Assembly: GCA_034509735.1 (NCBI GenBank)
Contig: JACGWO010000006.1
Coordinates: forward strand, 15,688,645 to 15,752,644
Source of the DNA: Sesamum alatum
Taxonomy: Eukaryota > Streptophyta > Magnoliopsida > Lamiales > Pedaliaceae
DNA: 64,000 nucleotides
Direction of reading: 5' to 3'
Below are positions 9,191-21,509 of this stretch, piece after piece. The notes beneath the pieces were generated by a model. That model was not told where the DNA came from, searched no databases, and was given only the letters and a program-made list of their open reading frames with translations. Made by a program: the position numbers and the translations under genes. Position 1 is the stretch's first letter, and each line of letters begins with the position of its first letter.

Positions 9191-11900
9191 TAGATATATA
9201 TATATATAAATTATTAGTGTATTTATCACATTTTCATGGTTTTTGTACAAAAACTTTTTAACTTAGATTAAATTTATTTATAGATATAAAAATTGAAAAT
9301 ACATTTAAATATATTTTTTTGTGTCGATATTGAATTTCTAGAAATAAATTTGATTTATTTTTTTAATACATGGAAATATATTTATCGTCTCGAAATTAAA
9401 TTTTTAAAAATAAATTTAATGTATTTTTTTCTTGATTTTAATTTGATAGATATTGAATATACATCCTGTTATATACTTAAAAAAAAAGATACAAAGACAA
9501 TATTGATTATAAATTTTTGTATAAATATTAATATTTTTTATTCTTTATATATTTAAAAAAGAACTTATTAGATAATATTAATTAGATTCCTTTTGATATA
9601 TTCAATATTTTTAAATTTTTTAATCAAAAAAAAGTTATTAGATAATCAATTTAAATCTCTTTTGGATAAATACTAATATTTTTAATAGTAATCTGAAAAA
9701 TATGTTATATTCCATTTGTCATAATAGAGTTCATTGAGACTGTCCACATCTACGCATACCTAGCGCTTAGATGGATAGTGTCAATGATTTTGTTTTATTA
9801 TATATATATCAAACATGTATCCTGATCTCAAAGATAAGATTTTGAATAGATGCAGTTATTTGGATTAATACCAATTAAAATTTTAATTAACTTAAAGTTG
9901 ACGAGGTTTCTAATTAATAATATTTTATATTTAAAATCAAATATATTCTAAATATGATTTCATTTAAGATAAATAAGAATTGAATTAGTATTCTGATCTT
10001 GAAGATGACAACAAAATTATGAAGAAATAAAGACAGATAAATTCAAATCCTTGAGAAACACTTATCCCAATTTGCTTTTTAGTAAAAATAGAAATTGAGA
10101 TTACATAAAAATGAATAGCACTTTTATCTCCTTGAGTCATACTTATTGGGAGGGACTTAACTTTTATTCTCTCGCCCCAAATGGGATTAGTCAACAAATG
10201 AAATATTCGTTATTTTATTTATTTCCCAAGTTTGTTCATTCATTTGATTTTTTTTCTAATTTGTTACCATTTATTTGATGAAATTGAACAAATTACCAAT
10301 TATTGGGATTTAAGGGTTTTTTCTTTTCTTGTTTTTTTCCCTTTTCAATGTTTTTCTTATCTTTAATTTGGTTAGTCTTTTTGTAAATATAGATTGCTTG
10401 TATGAGTAGAGGGCTCATTTATTTTGTTATACTTCAAAGTTTTGAATTGTTAAATTCAAACATGATGAATTATATAGTTTATGTTTATTACTTTTACAGA
10501 ATTTTGATATAAGACATTAATACAATCAATAATAGCACGTAACGATCTAAGATATTAGTCTCCAAGTTTATTTAAATTAGAAAATGCGGCCGTTGTATCA
10601 GTGCTCATAATTTTTAGTAATATTTTTATTTTATTTAAACTCATAATTTATTCTTGTATAATAAAATTTATCATTGCCTTACAATCTCCATATAAACCTG
10701 TTTAATATTTTTTTCTAAGACATTAATTATCAATGCAATATTTTACTCAAATTTAATTAAAATATAATATGTCCGTGCAACGCATAGGTTCATAACTAGT
10801 TAAATTAAAAATTAAAACTTTGTAGAATATTTATTATATTAATAGTGACGATTATATATACATACATCACAAATACTAATATGGTATTTCTATCTCAATT
10901 AACAATAAACTTAAATAAAACGGGAGTGAATTTAATTTCGGAGTTCATGTAATTGAATGGAATTAATTTTCTAAATGAATTTAATTGAATAGTTAATTCA
11001 ATTACATGAGTTGAGAAGTTGAAGGGTATTTTTGGTATTATAATAATTTGATATAGTGGTATAAAAACTATCATTTTATAAGACTTATTTTTTTTATAAT
11101 AGTATAGACGAACATAAGTGACATCTCAATAATTAAATACTGGCGAGAAATGCAGATTTGACTTGAACAAGGCAAAATGAAAAAGTACAAATAAGTGATG
11201 TCGCTTATAAAAAAATAGATGACGCAAATTATTTTTAAATACTAAAAATCATCTAAAATAACAACAATTTTATATAGAAGAAGAAAAGTAAAAGATAGTT
11301 TTCTAAAAATATAAGGCTATCTTTTTTTTTTTTTTTTTAAATCATCTAAGCGACGTCCCGCCCTTATTTAATTTTTCAAAATAAAAAGAGTACTTATATC
11401 AAAATACTGTCCGAGTCAATGAGATTCAAACTTTAATAACTCGAGTCTTAATAAATAATATATATATATATAGTAAATTTCAAAATTCCAACTAATTCTT
11501 GAAAAACAAGGGCAAAAATGTCATTTCCCGTCCCCCTACTCCAACGATTAGCTTATAGTCAACATTATAGTTTGCTAGGTTCAAACGTAGTCGTCGATGT
11601 AAAAAGGGCGTGAGTGAACCCAATCCAGACCAAAAACTCTTCAAAGGATTGGGGTGGGAAATTACGAAAAGGGACACCCTTCCTTTACTTCTATATCTTC
11701 TCTCTCTAGCAGTATATATGTGTATCTGTAGATTTTGGTGAGGACTCTTCCAAGACTTTGCCAAATTTAGGCAGATTTTGGGATGTGATTTCTCGTATGT
11801 GAAAACCTGAAAAGAGGAAAGTGGGATCCACGAAGGAAGACCCAATAAAAGCAAAGTCCGAGCTTAATGTGGCAACTAGAGAGAGAAACAGAGTCATGCA
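9191..11900. other. AT-rich intergenic DNA upstream of the MADS gene
   Basis: The interval is very AT-rich with many homopolymer runs and short low-complexity frames. I see no gene. One possible Helitron end is listed separately at 10772-10799. A poly-T run lies near 11320-11338 and an AT run near 11458-11472. Confidence 0.6.
10772..10799 (+). mobile_element. Possible Helitron 3' terminus
   Basis: The sequence has an imperfect hairpin around CCGTGCAACGCATAGG, ten bases upstream of CTAG, and is followed by T. Plant Helitron 3' ends have a short hairpin followed by CTRR and insert before T. No matching 5' end was found, so this is tentative. Confidence 0.4.
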
Positions 11901-11956
11901 GTGAATAGAATAGTAGGCCATGCAAAAGATTGCCGTTTCAGTGCCATTTGTGGGAT

Positions 11957-11964
11957 TATAAATA
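11957..11964 (+). promoter_or_regulatory. TATA box and pyrimidine patch of the MADS gene
   Basis: TATAAATA lies about 225 bp before the start codon. It is followed at once by a CT-rich patch (11966-11996), as is common at plant core promoters. The transcript start is probably within or just after the patch. Confidence 0.6.
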
Positions 11965-12187
11965 CCCTCTCTCTCTCTCTTTCTTTCTCTCTCTCCAACG
12001 CCTATCTGTATTCTTTCTCTCTTTTTGCTTTCTTCTTGTTTGGAAACTCTGTTTTTTGTTTTCCTTTTTTCGTTTTTTTACCTTTTTGAGTTGAAAAGAA
12101 GGACGGGTTTTTCGGAGAGATCGAGGAGGAGTTGGATTTTTTGGGGGGTTTGATTAGTGATTCTTGGTGGGTTTAGGGAGAGGTGAA

Positions 12188-15100
12188 ATGGGTCGGGGCA
12201 AGATCGAGATAAAGAAGATTGAGAATGCGAATAGCAGGCAGGTTACGTTCTCGAAGAGGCGCGCGGGGTTGTTTAAGAAGGCCCATGAACTGGCTGTTCT
12301 GTGCGAGGCTGATGTCGCCGTTATTATTTTCTCTAATACTGGAAAGGTCTTTGATTTTTCTAGTTCCAGGTCTGCATGCGGCCCTTTTTCTTCTCCTCTT
12401 TCAACTTTGTTTTTGGGATTTATTTCTGGTGTGGTCTGTGGATTTCTTCATGTGGTTGCATGTGATTTTTCTTCTTCGTCTTCATTGATTTAATTTGTTT
12501 TTTCAACTTAAAGTGCAGGGGTTTGTGATGAACTGTTGAAGTAAATTTCTTGGTTTTGATTTTTCGATTTCTTGTCTTAATTTTGTGGTTTGGAACTTTG
12601 CATGTTGCCTTTTTTATTTCCTATAATTAAATTGAATTTTTTGGGGTGATTCAAGTTTTTTATTTTTTTTTTAAGAAAAATCTTTTGGTGTCAATTAATG
12701 AGAAGATAGCTTCCCTTCATTTCAACTTTATTAAATTCTTTGCCAGTTATCACTCTAATTTTGAGTTGTTTGATCAGTTTCTACTCCTGAGTTTTTTATG
12801 CTGCAAAGGGTGCAAGATTTTTCAGTAACACTTCATAGATTTGTAACTCATGGTATCTCAATCTCTGCTCCAATTTGTATACAAATCACAAGTCTATATG
12901 ATCTTCTAATAGTTGAATCCGGTTGCAAAAATTAGATCATACATAGCTTTGCATGTTAGATTTATCCAGTCCCCCAGATTTTTCTGCTACTTCTGAGAAA
13001 GATTGCTGCATAGGGATCTTTAGTGCTTAAAACTTGGAAAAGTTATGGTGTGGTAGATGGCATTGTGCTTTCTAACTGATGGGCTGTTAGTTGTTTCTTT
13101 TTTATGGTCTTGTGCATCTTTTACTGGAACTTGCATAATGGAACATCTAACCATTGAAGAAATATTTGAAAACTGAGTATTAATTGCCTTTTGTGCTTCT
13201 CTTCTGAATTTCCTCTTGATTTCAAGCTAAAATGCCCTCTGTCTTGAAGTGTGTTTTGAGTCAGATGGTGAATATAAATAATATTGACATGGTTTTCGAC
13301 ATAATGGTTTTATTATGGTTTATTAAACTGTCAAATTTAGGCCAATTATGAATATGGATTTATTCGATGAAACTGGATAGCTATTCCGCTGACATGGGAG
13401 CTGCTACCGGTGTCCCAGTTGATGATGTTGATGCTCATTTTTGTCTAATTGTTCAGCCTTCTTAACATTTTATCAATTAATGGTTTCTCTTCCCTGTTCT
13501 TGTACCAAAAAGTGAGACAACCAACCTTAAGTTTGTAGATGTTTTTTCTGAAAAAGTTCAAACGAAGTCCTGACTTTAAATCCAACAGAGATTATACCTA
13601 GTATTTGCCTCGATCTGTGCAGAATTTTTGTTGCAAAATCCGGGAAGGAACTTTTGGTGATTCAATTCAAAGTGGGGATATTGTACTTCTATCTTTTCTC
13701 GTTGACTTAGAGAAATTAACTAGAGAATGAGAAATTTCTTGTTTGCTTTATGCATCATTCTCAAGAATGAGAATTTTATATCCATTTACTTCTTGTGATG
13801 TGAGGTTGATATTTGGTTAACATTCATCTTCCAATAAATGGCAATCTGTGTTAAGTATATGCAGCATTTTTACCTTTAACTGTTGTCGTGTTCCTGGCTC
13901 ATTTGGATGCCAAATATATAGTCATAGACACCTCCGTTTGCTAGGCACTTGTTTGTATGTATCCCAACATTGTCCATGTCCAACATGTTTTTTTGTTAGC
14001 ATGTCTCATCCGAGCCATGTCATTTGCTCTCATACGTTTGTCTAGTGTTTTTTCGCATAACAAGAAATTTCAGTGAAAAGCAATAGTTTTGAAAGATATC
14101 AAGAGGTTAGAAAAAAGATGTAAACACTGTCTCCTTTATCGTACTTGATGTTTTTGTAGTAACTTTAAGATTAGTGTATTCATCTTAGCCATATCTGCTA
14201 GTCTTGTGACACATCATCTATAGTGGACATGATCAAATTCTGTCTGTTGTTTGCAGCATGAAGAAGATACTTACAAGATACAAGAAGTGCTTGGACTTGA
14301 CACAGGGTCCTGCAGGGGAACAAAAACCAGAGGTGCGCTGATTTCTTTTTACCTGCATTTTCGCCTGTCACTGCTCGAGTCTTATTTTCTCCGACTTTGC
14401 TGCATGTCTTTCACAACCAATGTGCGCAATCGGTGAAATTCCTACCTCTGGAAGCAGTAGTAGAATTTGGAAACGAGCCGGATTTTCTTTGTCATTTCTA
14501 TCATACAAATAAATACTCAACTCACCATGACGGAGAATTTTTTTATTCTTTCTTGTTAATGAACTGCATTTCTTGGTTACAGTAGCCATAATTAAGGTCT
14601 CTGAGTTGCTTTTGTATGACATGTTTTCTTTAATCAGAAGCAGCAATCCAAGGAGGTGGACGTCCTCAAAGAGGAGATAGAAAAGCTCAAATTAAAGCAG
14701 CTGTATGATTTCCTTTTATAATTGGAATATCACCTTGAATTTTCCGAAATCTGTAATTTTATTCTCTCAGTGGCTATGTGACCTATAGGCGATTCTTGGG
14801 TAAAGACTTCACGGGCATGGGCTTACAAGACTTGCGTGTGCTAGAACAACAACTAAATGAAGGGCTGTTGTGCATCAAGGAGAGGAAGGTTTAACACTTG
14901 CGCTCAGTTGTTTATACTATTTAATTTATTTTACTCGATTAAATGTGAGATACTGTTTCCAGATACATATGTATGTTTTTAATATATTTTTGGTTCTGTA
15001 AATAATTTTCTGAAATATTTCAGGAGCAACTATTGATGCAGCAACTAGCACAATCTAGAATTCAGGTTTGTTTCATTTTATTACTTAGTTGATAAAAGTG

Positions 15101-16126
15101 AAGTTACTTCATCCAAGAAACGAAATAAAAGTTGGCCATGTGTAGAAGAATTATGTTGATAGTAGAAAATTTGCAACGGGAAATTTCTTTTCCTTGTCTA
15201 AGAAGTCTTTGCTTTTTCGAGCATTGCAGGAACAACGAGCAGTGCTGGAAAATGAGACCTTACGCAAACAGGCAAAACAACTTTTTCATGTACAGGATGA
15301 ATAATTTCTTCGCTCTCTTGGCTCTTTAGTCATGAAAATTGTTTCTCGGCTTAATGTAGGTTGAAGAACTTCGAACATTGTTCCCATCAACCAGTTATGC
15401 AAGTCCACTTTGTATCGAATACCATTCAACAGTGAAAAAGAGCAACCCCGTCATTAAGGAAGGTTCAAGAAGCCCTGAAACGGCATGCAACGGTAGACTT
15501 GAAGATGAAGACTCAGACACCACCCTGCACTTGGGGTAATTCATTCCCTTTAAATTTCCATCATTTTGCTGTCTTTTCTCCTCTCATTACCTATTTTCCT
15601 CCACCCCCTCATTAGCATCATGAAGTTAATGTGTCATTTATTTTCCAAATCACAGTATCCAGTTTAATTGGACACCTAGTTTTAGATAAATATTGGAAAA
15701 GTGAAATATTTAGTAGTTAAATAGCCTCACAAATGTCGCCAATGAGGCCCTGCTTGATTGGTAAGGTTGAGGCCTTATAACCGAAAAGTTGTTGGTTTGA
15801 GTTCTACTCTTTGAGCAGAGAATTTGCAAATTATTCGTCCTCTCCCTAAAAAAGGATAAAAAACTTCTGAAACTTCTCCAAAAACAATACCAAATCTCAT
15901 CATTTCCTCTTCAGTAAGCATTGTAAAACCCTTCAAAATAGACTCATTTTCTCAGAATTTTCAAAATCCTACCTAAAAACAACTCCAAACAAAGCGAATG
16001 TAGCGTTATTCTTGTTTGATGTAACTTGAATCATGCAGGCCTCCATCTGGGATTTGTCGAAAAAGGAAGACACCCGACGGTGAAACTCATTCAAGCACTT
16101 CGGACACTCAAATTCGCCTGCGGTGA
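12188..16126 (+). CDS. AGL15: AGL15/AGL18-type MIKC MADS-box transcription factor, 8 exons
   Basis: Exons are 12188-12369, 14257-14332, 14638-14702, 14789-14888, 15024-15065, 15230-15271, 15360-15535 and 16039-16126, giving 256 aa. Residues 1-60 are the MADS domain ([20 protein letters not shown]...), which binds CArG boxes as a dimer in the nucleus. The I and K regions follow (about 62-165), predicted coiled coil with heptad leucines. The C-terminal part has [12 protein letters not shown], then a basic CRKRK. Exons 5 and 6 are each 42 bp, the classic MIKC pattern. Family members of this clade have the repressor motif LxLxL at DTTLQLGL-like sequence; here it reads TLHLGPP, so the last Leu is lost. 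Intron 6 starts with GC rather than GT. Intron 1 is 1.9 kb. The clade (AGL15 or AGL18) is inferred from the N terminus and the C-terminal motif; the exact symbol is less sure than the family. Confidence 0.88.
15271..15359 (+). other. GC-AG intron 6 of the MADS gene
   Basis: Exon 6 must end at ACGCAAACAG to keep its 42-bp length and the join LRKQ|VEEL. The intron then starts GCAAAA and ends ATGTAG (bases 15272-15359). The alternative GT at 15291 would add residues AKQLFH inside the K region. Confidence 0.7.
15743..15850 (+). mobile_element. Candidate tRNA-derived SINE in intron 7 of the MADS gene
   Basis: An A-box-like TGCTTGATTGGTAAGG (15751-15766) and a B-box-like GGTTTGAGTTC (15794-15804) are spaced as in a tRNA gene head. 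An A-rich stretch follows (15847-15865). It does not fold as a complete tRNA. It is in sense orientation with respect to the gene. Confidence 0.6.
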
Positions 16127-16472
16127 TCGGTTTTCTTGCTTTATGCTGCCCCCCTCCCTGTGCTATAGGACCAAGAAAGACTGAATCAAGGAATAGTTTG
16201 TTGTGACTTCTATTGAGGCATATTTTCCTTTTCACCTGTATCACCTTTAATGACTGATGATACAATGGAGGTCCAGATTTCATCACTTCATCTTTGTTTA
16301 GTATTTTTTTCATGAGAATGTCCTCCTATACACTACAGCCACTGTGTTTCCAGATTGTACATAGGTTTTAGTTTTATTGCTTTTGCTTCTCTATTTCACT
16401 CACTTTCACCATCTCACTCTAATCCATACCTCTTGCATGGTTGGTTTGCAGTAGGAATTTTTAAATTGAAAA
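16127..16472 (+). other. Probable 3' UTR and downstream flank of the MADS gene
   Basis: Sequence after the TGA stop, AT/T-rich and without a further frame. No single polyadenylation signal stands out. The gene probably ends before the foldback repeat at 16473. Confidence 0.45.
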
Positions 16473-16938
16473 GGGTTGATTACATTTAGGGCCCCTCATA
16501 AAATGTGAAATTATATTAAACCCCATTTTTTTCTTTAATTACTGTTGCATCCATTCTTGGAATTCTTCATTTACAATTGTGTTCTTATTAAGATTTGAAT
16601 GGAAAATGTTGAAGGCAGTAAAAAAAATTTCACAAACTCTTAAATTTATGCCTCATCAAGCATTTTGCATATATTATTAACATGGTTAGTTTTTTCGTTT
16701 ATCAACCGCCATTTTATATGTAATGATAATAATTGGGAATAGTATTTTTATTACAAGTGTAAATATGTACTGATAATAATTGGGAATAGTATTTTTATTA
16801 CAAGTGTAAATATGTATGGGGTACAGTTGGAAACCAAGATGGAGAGAATCTTTTTAAGCAGCACAAGTGTAATTTTAAAAACTTTTTAGGGGAATATGTA
16901 ATTTTGTACTTTTAGAGGGGTTTAAGTATAATTAATTC
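16473..16938. mobile_element. Foldback MITE-like element next to tandem array
   Basis: The start GGGTTGATTACATTTAGG and the reverse complement of the end (TTAATTATACTTAAACCCC) belong to the same inverted-repeat family. Its right part is also the first copy of the tandem array at 16678-17535. Confidence 0.55.
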
Positions 16939-17535
16939 TTAAATTAAATTATAATTTAAACTAATTTAAAAGTACAGACACATGCTATACGTGTTAACAT
17001 GGTTAGTTTTTTTTCGTTTATCAACTGCCATTTTATATGTAATGACAATAATTGGAAATAGTATTTTTATTACAAGTGTAAATGTATGGGATACAGTTGG
17101 AAATGGAGATGGAGAGAATCTTTTTAAGCAGCACAAGTGCAATTTTAAAAACTTTTTAGGGAAATATGTAATTTTGTACTTTTAGAGGGAGTTTAAGTAT
17201 AATTAATTTTTAAATTAAATTATAATTTAAACTAATTTAAAAGTACAGACACATGCTACACGTGTTAACATGGTTAGTTTTTTCGTTTATCAACCGCCAT
17301 TTTATATGTAATGACAATAATTGAAAAATAGTATTTTTATTACAAGTGTAAATGTATGGGGTACAGTTGAAAACGGAGATGGAGAGAATCTTTTTAAGCA
17401 GCACAAGTGTAATTTCAAAAACTTTTTAAGGGAATATATAATTTTGTACTTTTAGAGGGATTTAAGTATAATTAATTCTTAAATTAAATTATAATTTAAA
17501 CTAATTTAAAAGTATAGACACATGCCACATGTGTT
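16678..17535. repeat. Tandem array, three copies of about 271 bp
   Basis: Each copy begins TTAACATGGTTAGTTTTTT. The copies are 16678-16993 (316 bp), 16994-17264 (271 bp) and 17265-17535 (271 bp). The first is longer because it holds an extra 47-bp direct duplication (16724-16770 repeated at 16771-16816). Each copy ends near CACATGC-ACGTGT. The array derives from the right half of the foldback element at 16473. Confidence 0.85.
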
Positions 17536-17640
17536 ATTCACCTTTTGTAGTTCCGCATCAACAACAAAAATAAGAAAAGAATATCAATCAAGAGTGCGAA
17601 GATGGTCTTAACACCTTTTGTAGTTCTGCATCAAGATGTG

Positions 17641-18366
17641 TAGTGGGCTGGGCTGGGATAGGATCAAATTGATCCAATAAAAAAGTGTATTGGTTTGGTC
17701 CACGCCCGCTTGATATTGAGTCGGTCCTAAGTGACCATTTGGTCCTGAGTTGGGTTTGGATCGAGCTTGTTTGTTTGTTTGTTTGTTTGTTTTTTTTGCT
17801 TTTAATAATGCATGAAATAATTTTTATTTTATTCTTTTAAATTGACTATTCAAGTAGATTTTTATACTTCTTAAACTCTATTTTATTTCTTTATTGTTCT
17901 AAATTTTTAGTACATTACTTTATTAATATTCTTTATTTTTTTTAAAGTTTATTTTAAGTCCTTTTTGGATTTATTTTTATTTACATTTATTTTAAAGTTT
18001 GTTAGTTAAATTATTATTTAAGTTTATTATATAGTCTTGACTATTTTTTTCTTAATTATAAATTTTGTGTAACTTAATTATTTATTTTATTTATTTCATA
18101 AGACAACCATAAATTTAAGTAATTACTTAAAAAATGCCTCAAATTCGTAGAAAAAAATAAAACATGCACATCTAAGCCTGATCTAGGCCTGGTTCGGCCC
18201 CAACTAGGTTGGTCCATGGATTGGGCTTGTGTTTAAAAATGGACCCAATTGGATCTATTTAAAGGCCCAAGATAAAGCCAGCATCGACTATGAATAGTAG
18301 TGGGTCGATCCTGATTGGGCATTTCTAAGTTGACTCATGCCGGTCCAGGGCCAGCCTGGTCCACTA
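17641..18366. mobile_element. Possible hAT-like non-autonomous element, 726 bp
   Basis: The left end TAGTGGGCTGGGCTGG and the right end (reverse complement TAGTGGACCAGGCTGG) form short inverted repeats. GC-rich shoulders surround an AT-rich core. Similar sequence lies outside both ends (GTTCCGCATCAACAAC... at 17550 and GTTCCACATCAAAAAC... at 18377). No clean 8-bp duplication is visible. It also contains a (TTTG)n run at 17767-17790. Confidence 0.45.
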
Positions 18367-18679
18367 TGGACCTTGAGTTCCACATCAAAAACAAAAAGAA
18401 AATACAATCAAGAGTGAGAATAATGTTCAAGTCGTAATTCAATAATAATTTTGGTCGGTGGTGTTGCATATCTGGAAATATTACTCAACAACACAGAATA
18501 AATCAAAGGCAAAATTATGGTTGGACTTGGTCCAAAAATAAAATAAGATGCCATGGTTCTCTCTTCTTTATCTGGTATCTCTACGCCCTCTCCTAGGGTT
18601 ACACATGACAGTGGCGATAGCGATGGCCAACTGGATTTGATGGAGGGGAGCCAAGCGACTGCGAAAGGAAGGCGGTGGA
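18367..18679. other. Unassigned gap between hAT-like element and old LTR
   Basis: I see no gene or clear repeat here apart from the 50-bp similarity with 17550-17602 near 18377-18425. Confidence 0.5.
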
Positions 18680-19371
18680 TGGTAGAAAAGATGACCGTGA
18701 AGCCAATCTAGTTAGACTTATATAACCTGTTTCTGACAACACGTGGTATAAATAAATTACTTTGAATAAAAGTGATGTTCAATTACGGCATTTATATTTT
18801 GATTGTGTTCACTTTTCCATTCGATATTTACAATTGTTCAATGTACAACCAAAGCCCATAGACCGGTAGCGTTAATTCAAGAAGATAGGATGCGCATAAG
18901 TTGCCAGTCATGAAATAAACTTCTTTGAATCGGTTTGAAATACTCCAAGTCAAGGACCTCAAGATTAGGGTATCGATGATCCACTTGAGACTTGCACTAA
19001 ATAATTGCAGTCGCGTTTCATCGACAAGTGATGAGATTCGTCCATGCAATGTTAGTGGGTTGGCCAGCTTGGTGCAGGCTGACTGAGGTGACTCGCGGGA
19101 ATCGTCATATGGGAAACCTTGAGTGGTTGATCGGTATGACTAGTATTCCCGGTTCCGACAGTACGAGATCTGTCTTCGGACTTAGGGACTATGGCAGTCA
19201 CATACACGTCATGTCTGTATCTTAGATTTTGCGAGAGACTACCAAGACAAAGGACTTGGTTGTTATAAGCTTGGTCTAGTGCAGTCAAGATGTGCAGTGT
19301 GGACGGTGAGTCCCATGAAAGGATCCGTCTCATGTCAAACGATTGACAGTAGTGCCTTACTTATACTCAGA
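18680..19371 (+). repeat. Old, diverged copia LTR fragment
   Basis: It begins TGGTAGAAAAGATGACC, matching LTR starts such as TGTTAGAAATAGGTGACC at 27988. It then follows the + strand LTRs (compare 25070-25620) through TTAGTGGGTTGGCC and GACTGAGGTGACTCGCGGGAA. It breaks off at about 19371. Divergence is much higher than between the other LTRs, so this is one of the oldest copies here. Confidence 0.8.
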
Positions 19372-19474
19372 GACTCGTCTTTCATAAATTGAATTGCCAT
19401 TTTGGGTTCACCATTTTGGTGAACCAAAAATTCGGTTCGGTTTGGTTGCCGAAACCGAATTGCCCACCCCTAAT
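19372..19474. mobile_element. hAT-type right terminus, remnant
   Basis: The reverse complement of the end reads TTAGGGGTGGGCAATTCGG followed by a CGGTTTCGG/CCGAACCG inverted repeat, as in plant hAT non-autonomous elements. No left end is seen; it was probably lost. Confidence 0.45.
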
Positions 19475-19551
19475 TAAGTGCATTTGGGCTTGTGAATGTT
19501 TAATTCGATTAAATATTCACTTGGACATTTTTGTGTTGGATATTCTATTGG

Positions 19552-20370
19552 GTTAATTACATTGACCTCCCCTACTACTTTGGGAATATACAAATTCCCC
19601 CTTTTATTATGAAAACTACACAAACTTCCCTTCAAATATATCTACCTTATAAATTGCCCCTTCCATTAGTCAACTTAATGGATTTTGCTGATGTCATAAA
19701 ACGTTTTGGCCTAAACTTCCTATAATACCCTCAACCTGAAAAACTCTACTTTCGATGACTTAAATAACCCTAAGGGATAATTCTTTATTTTTAAAGTTAA
19801 AAAGGTGTATACTTGTTACTTTTAGTATATTATTTTATATATTTTTTTAATCATATATTGCGTATGTGTAGGTTGTGACATTAATTTCTATTCCTAACAA
19901 TCATAGAAACTTGCAAATTTTGTTGAAATTATATTATTTTATAGAAAGTAATAAAATAAAGTTTATTTATTCAAATGTTAAAAAATATTGAGGTAAATTT
20001 CAATAGTTTAGCCAATTTTACTATGTCAAATAAAAATTTAAACAAGTCAATTTTAATGTATTTTAATCCTATAAAATTCCATACATTACAATTCCTAGAA
20101 AAATGAAGACATAAGTATATTTATAAATTATTCGAAAGAAAACTTTTTTTCCTTCTTTTTATTTCAAATAAAGAAAATAAAAAAAATACTTCTATTTTTA
20201 ATTTTATTGAATAATTTTTAGTTTTATAAATAAGGACAAAATACTTATTTAAGCATCTATTGTTAAATTTGACTTACACATGTTAGCTAGAGGGGGCAAT
20301 TTGTAATTTCATAATAAGATGGGAGAATTTGTATATTCCCATAGTAGCAGGGGAGGTCAGTGTAATTAAC
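19552..20370. mobile_element. Foldback MITE-like element, 819 bp
   Basis: Start GTTAATTACATTGACCTCCC and end (reverse complement GTTAATTACACTGACCTCCC) form inverted repeats of about 70 bp, continuing through TGGGAATATACAAATTC. The core is AT-rich and non-coding. Confidence 0.85.
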
Positions 20371-20445
20371 ACTACTTTATTTAGTCAGATTGAATTAAAT
20401 TAAGTAATTGAGATCAATTTAATTTGTTGGACAAATTAAATAAAA

Positions 20446-20696
20446 GCCTAAGAAAGGTGTGTGGATCGTCCCGGAAAATAGCGCGAATGCGGAAGCGCGG
20501 TATAAATTTAAATTGCGAAATTTAAATATGCATTATACGTATGAAATTAAAACACGTTCAAGGGGTGTGCCCTTGAAGTTCCCGGGTGTTCGGTGTATCT
20601 CATGAATTAAAAACATACATGCAATCATGGAGGCCATAGGATTTAAAAAATAGAAGAGGACGAAAGCGTAAAAGAGACCTACCGGTTCGTCGTCTT
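20446..20696 (-). repeat. Truncated type A LTR (U5 side)
   Basis: The first 250 bp match 22172 onwards (GTGTGGATCGTCCCGG...), then the sequence jumps at CGTCTTTTATATG straight into leader sequence homologous to 4845. The deletion removed most of this LTR and all of gag-pol. Confidence 0.85.
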
Positions 20697-21509
20697 TTAT
20701 ATGATAAATAAAACACCATTCATCCATCATAATAACCACATGCAAAATTAAAGCCTAGCATGCCCCTGTTGGATGATCACGAACCCGAATCCTATACGAT
20801 CCACTGAGCCCGCAGTGCATTTATGGTCAATCTAGGGTTGGTCCTACACTATTACATTAATAGTAACCCAATCATCATTCTGATGGGCCTTGGTCTCTTT
20901 TTCTCTTTCATCTTCATGGAAACGCCTTGGATCCTCCATTCTGGGCTCTCCATGTGGACCTTCCTTCTTCTCCACTAAATACATAAAATAAATCCTCACT
21001 CCTATTCTACTCTCATTACATATTTAAAAAGAAACCCCAGCGAAAAACCCGGGGGGAGTACATTAGGAGGGAGAAAGAATGCCTTATTATTCCAAGGCAA
21101 CTAGAAAGGGGAGAAGGAGAAAGCAGAAAAAAGAGCCACACAGGCCCAATAAAAAATTAAACCAAACATTCGGTCTAGGGCTCGTGAACATCCATTTCCA
21201 TTCAACGCACATAATCACATTATCGAATCACATAAATATATGCTAACATTCCATGATTACCAATCACATTAATCCAAGATAAAATAAATGCACCACGTAT
21301 GAAAAAATATAGTACAACCGTTGGCAATAATTTTTCCAGTTTTAGGAAGATCCTTCCTCATTATTTGCAGGTAAGTTACCCCGGGATTCCAAATCCAATA
21401 AACTTAACCTCCCAAAATAATGTTTTTAGAAAATATGCAAATTTTTTTTAAACAAAACGAATTTTTAGAATTAATCCTAAAAATTAAAAAATTGAAAATA
21501 ACGAAAAAA

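Noticed and set aside
9293..9556. 87-codon + strand frame
   Set aside because: It consists of AT-rich low-complexity codons (Ile, Phe, Asn, Lys) in intergenic DNA and has no motif.
11492..11921. Minus-strand frames of 71-120 codons upstream of the MADS gene
   Set aside because: They lie in the promoter and UTR region, have no recognisable motif and overlap the TATA-proximal DNA of the opposite gene.
12188..12493. Continuous 12164-12493 frame as a single-exon MADS protein
   Set aside because: The frame runs through the exon 1 donor at 12369 into intron 1; the K-domain exons from 14257 onwards have matching phases.
15751..15804. A tRNA gene
   Set aside because: Only the A-box-like and B-box-like motifs are present; acceptor and anticodon stems do not form, so a SINE head is the better explanation.
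16678..17535. CRISPR-like array or centromeric satellite
   Set aside because: The repeat units are contiguous with no spacers, there are only three, and they clearly derive from a neighbouring foldback element.
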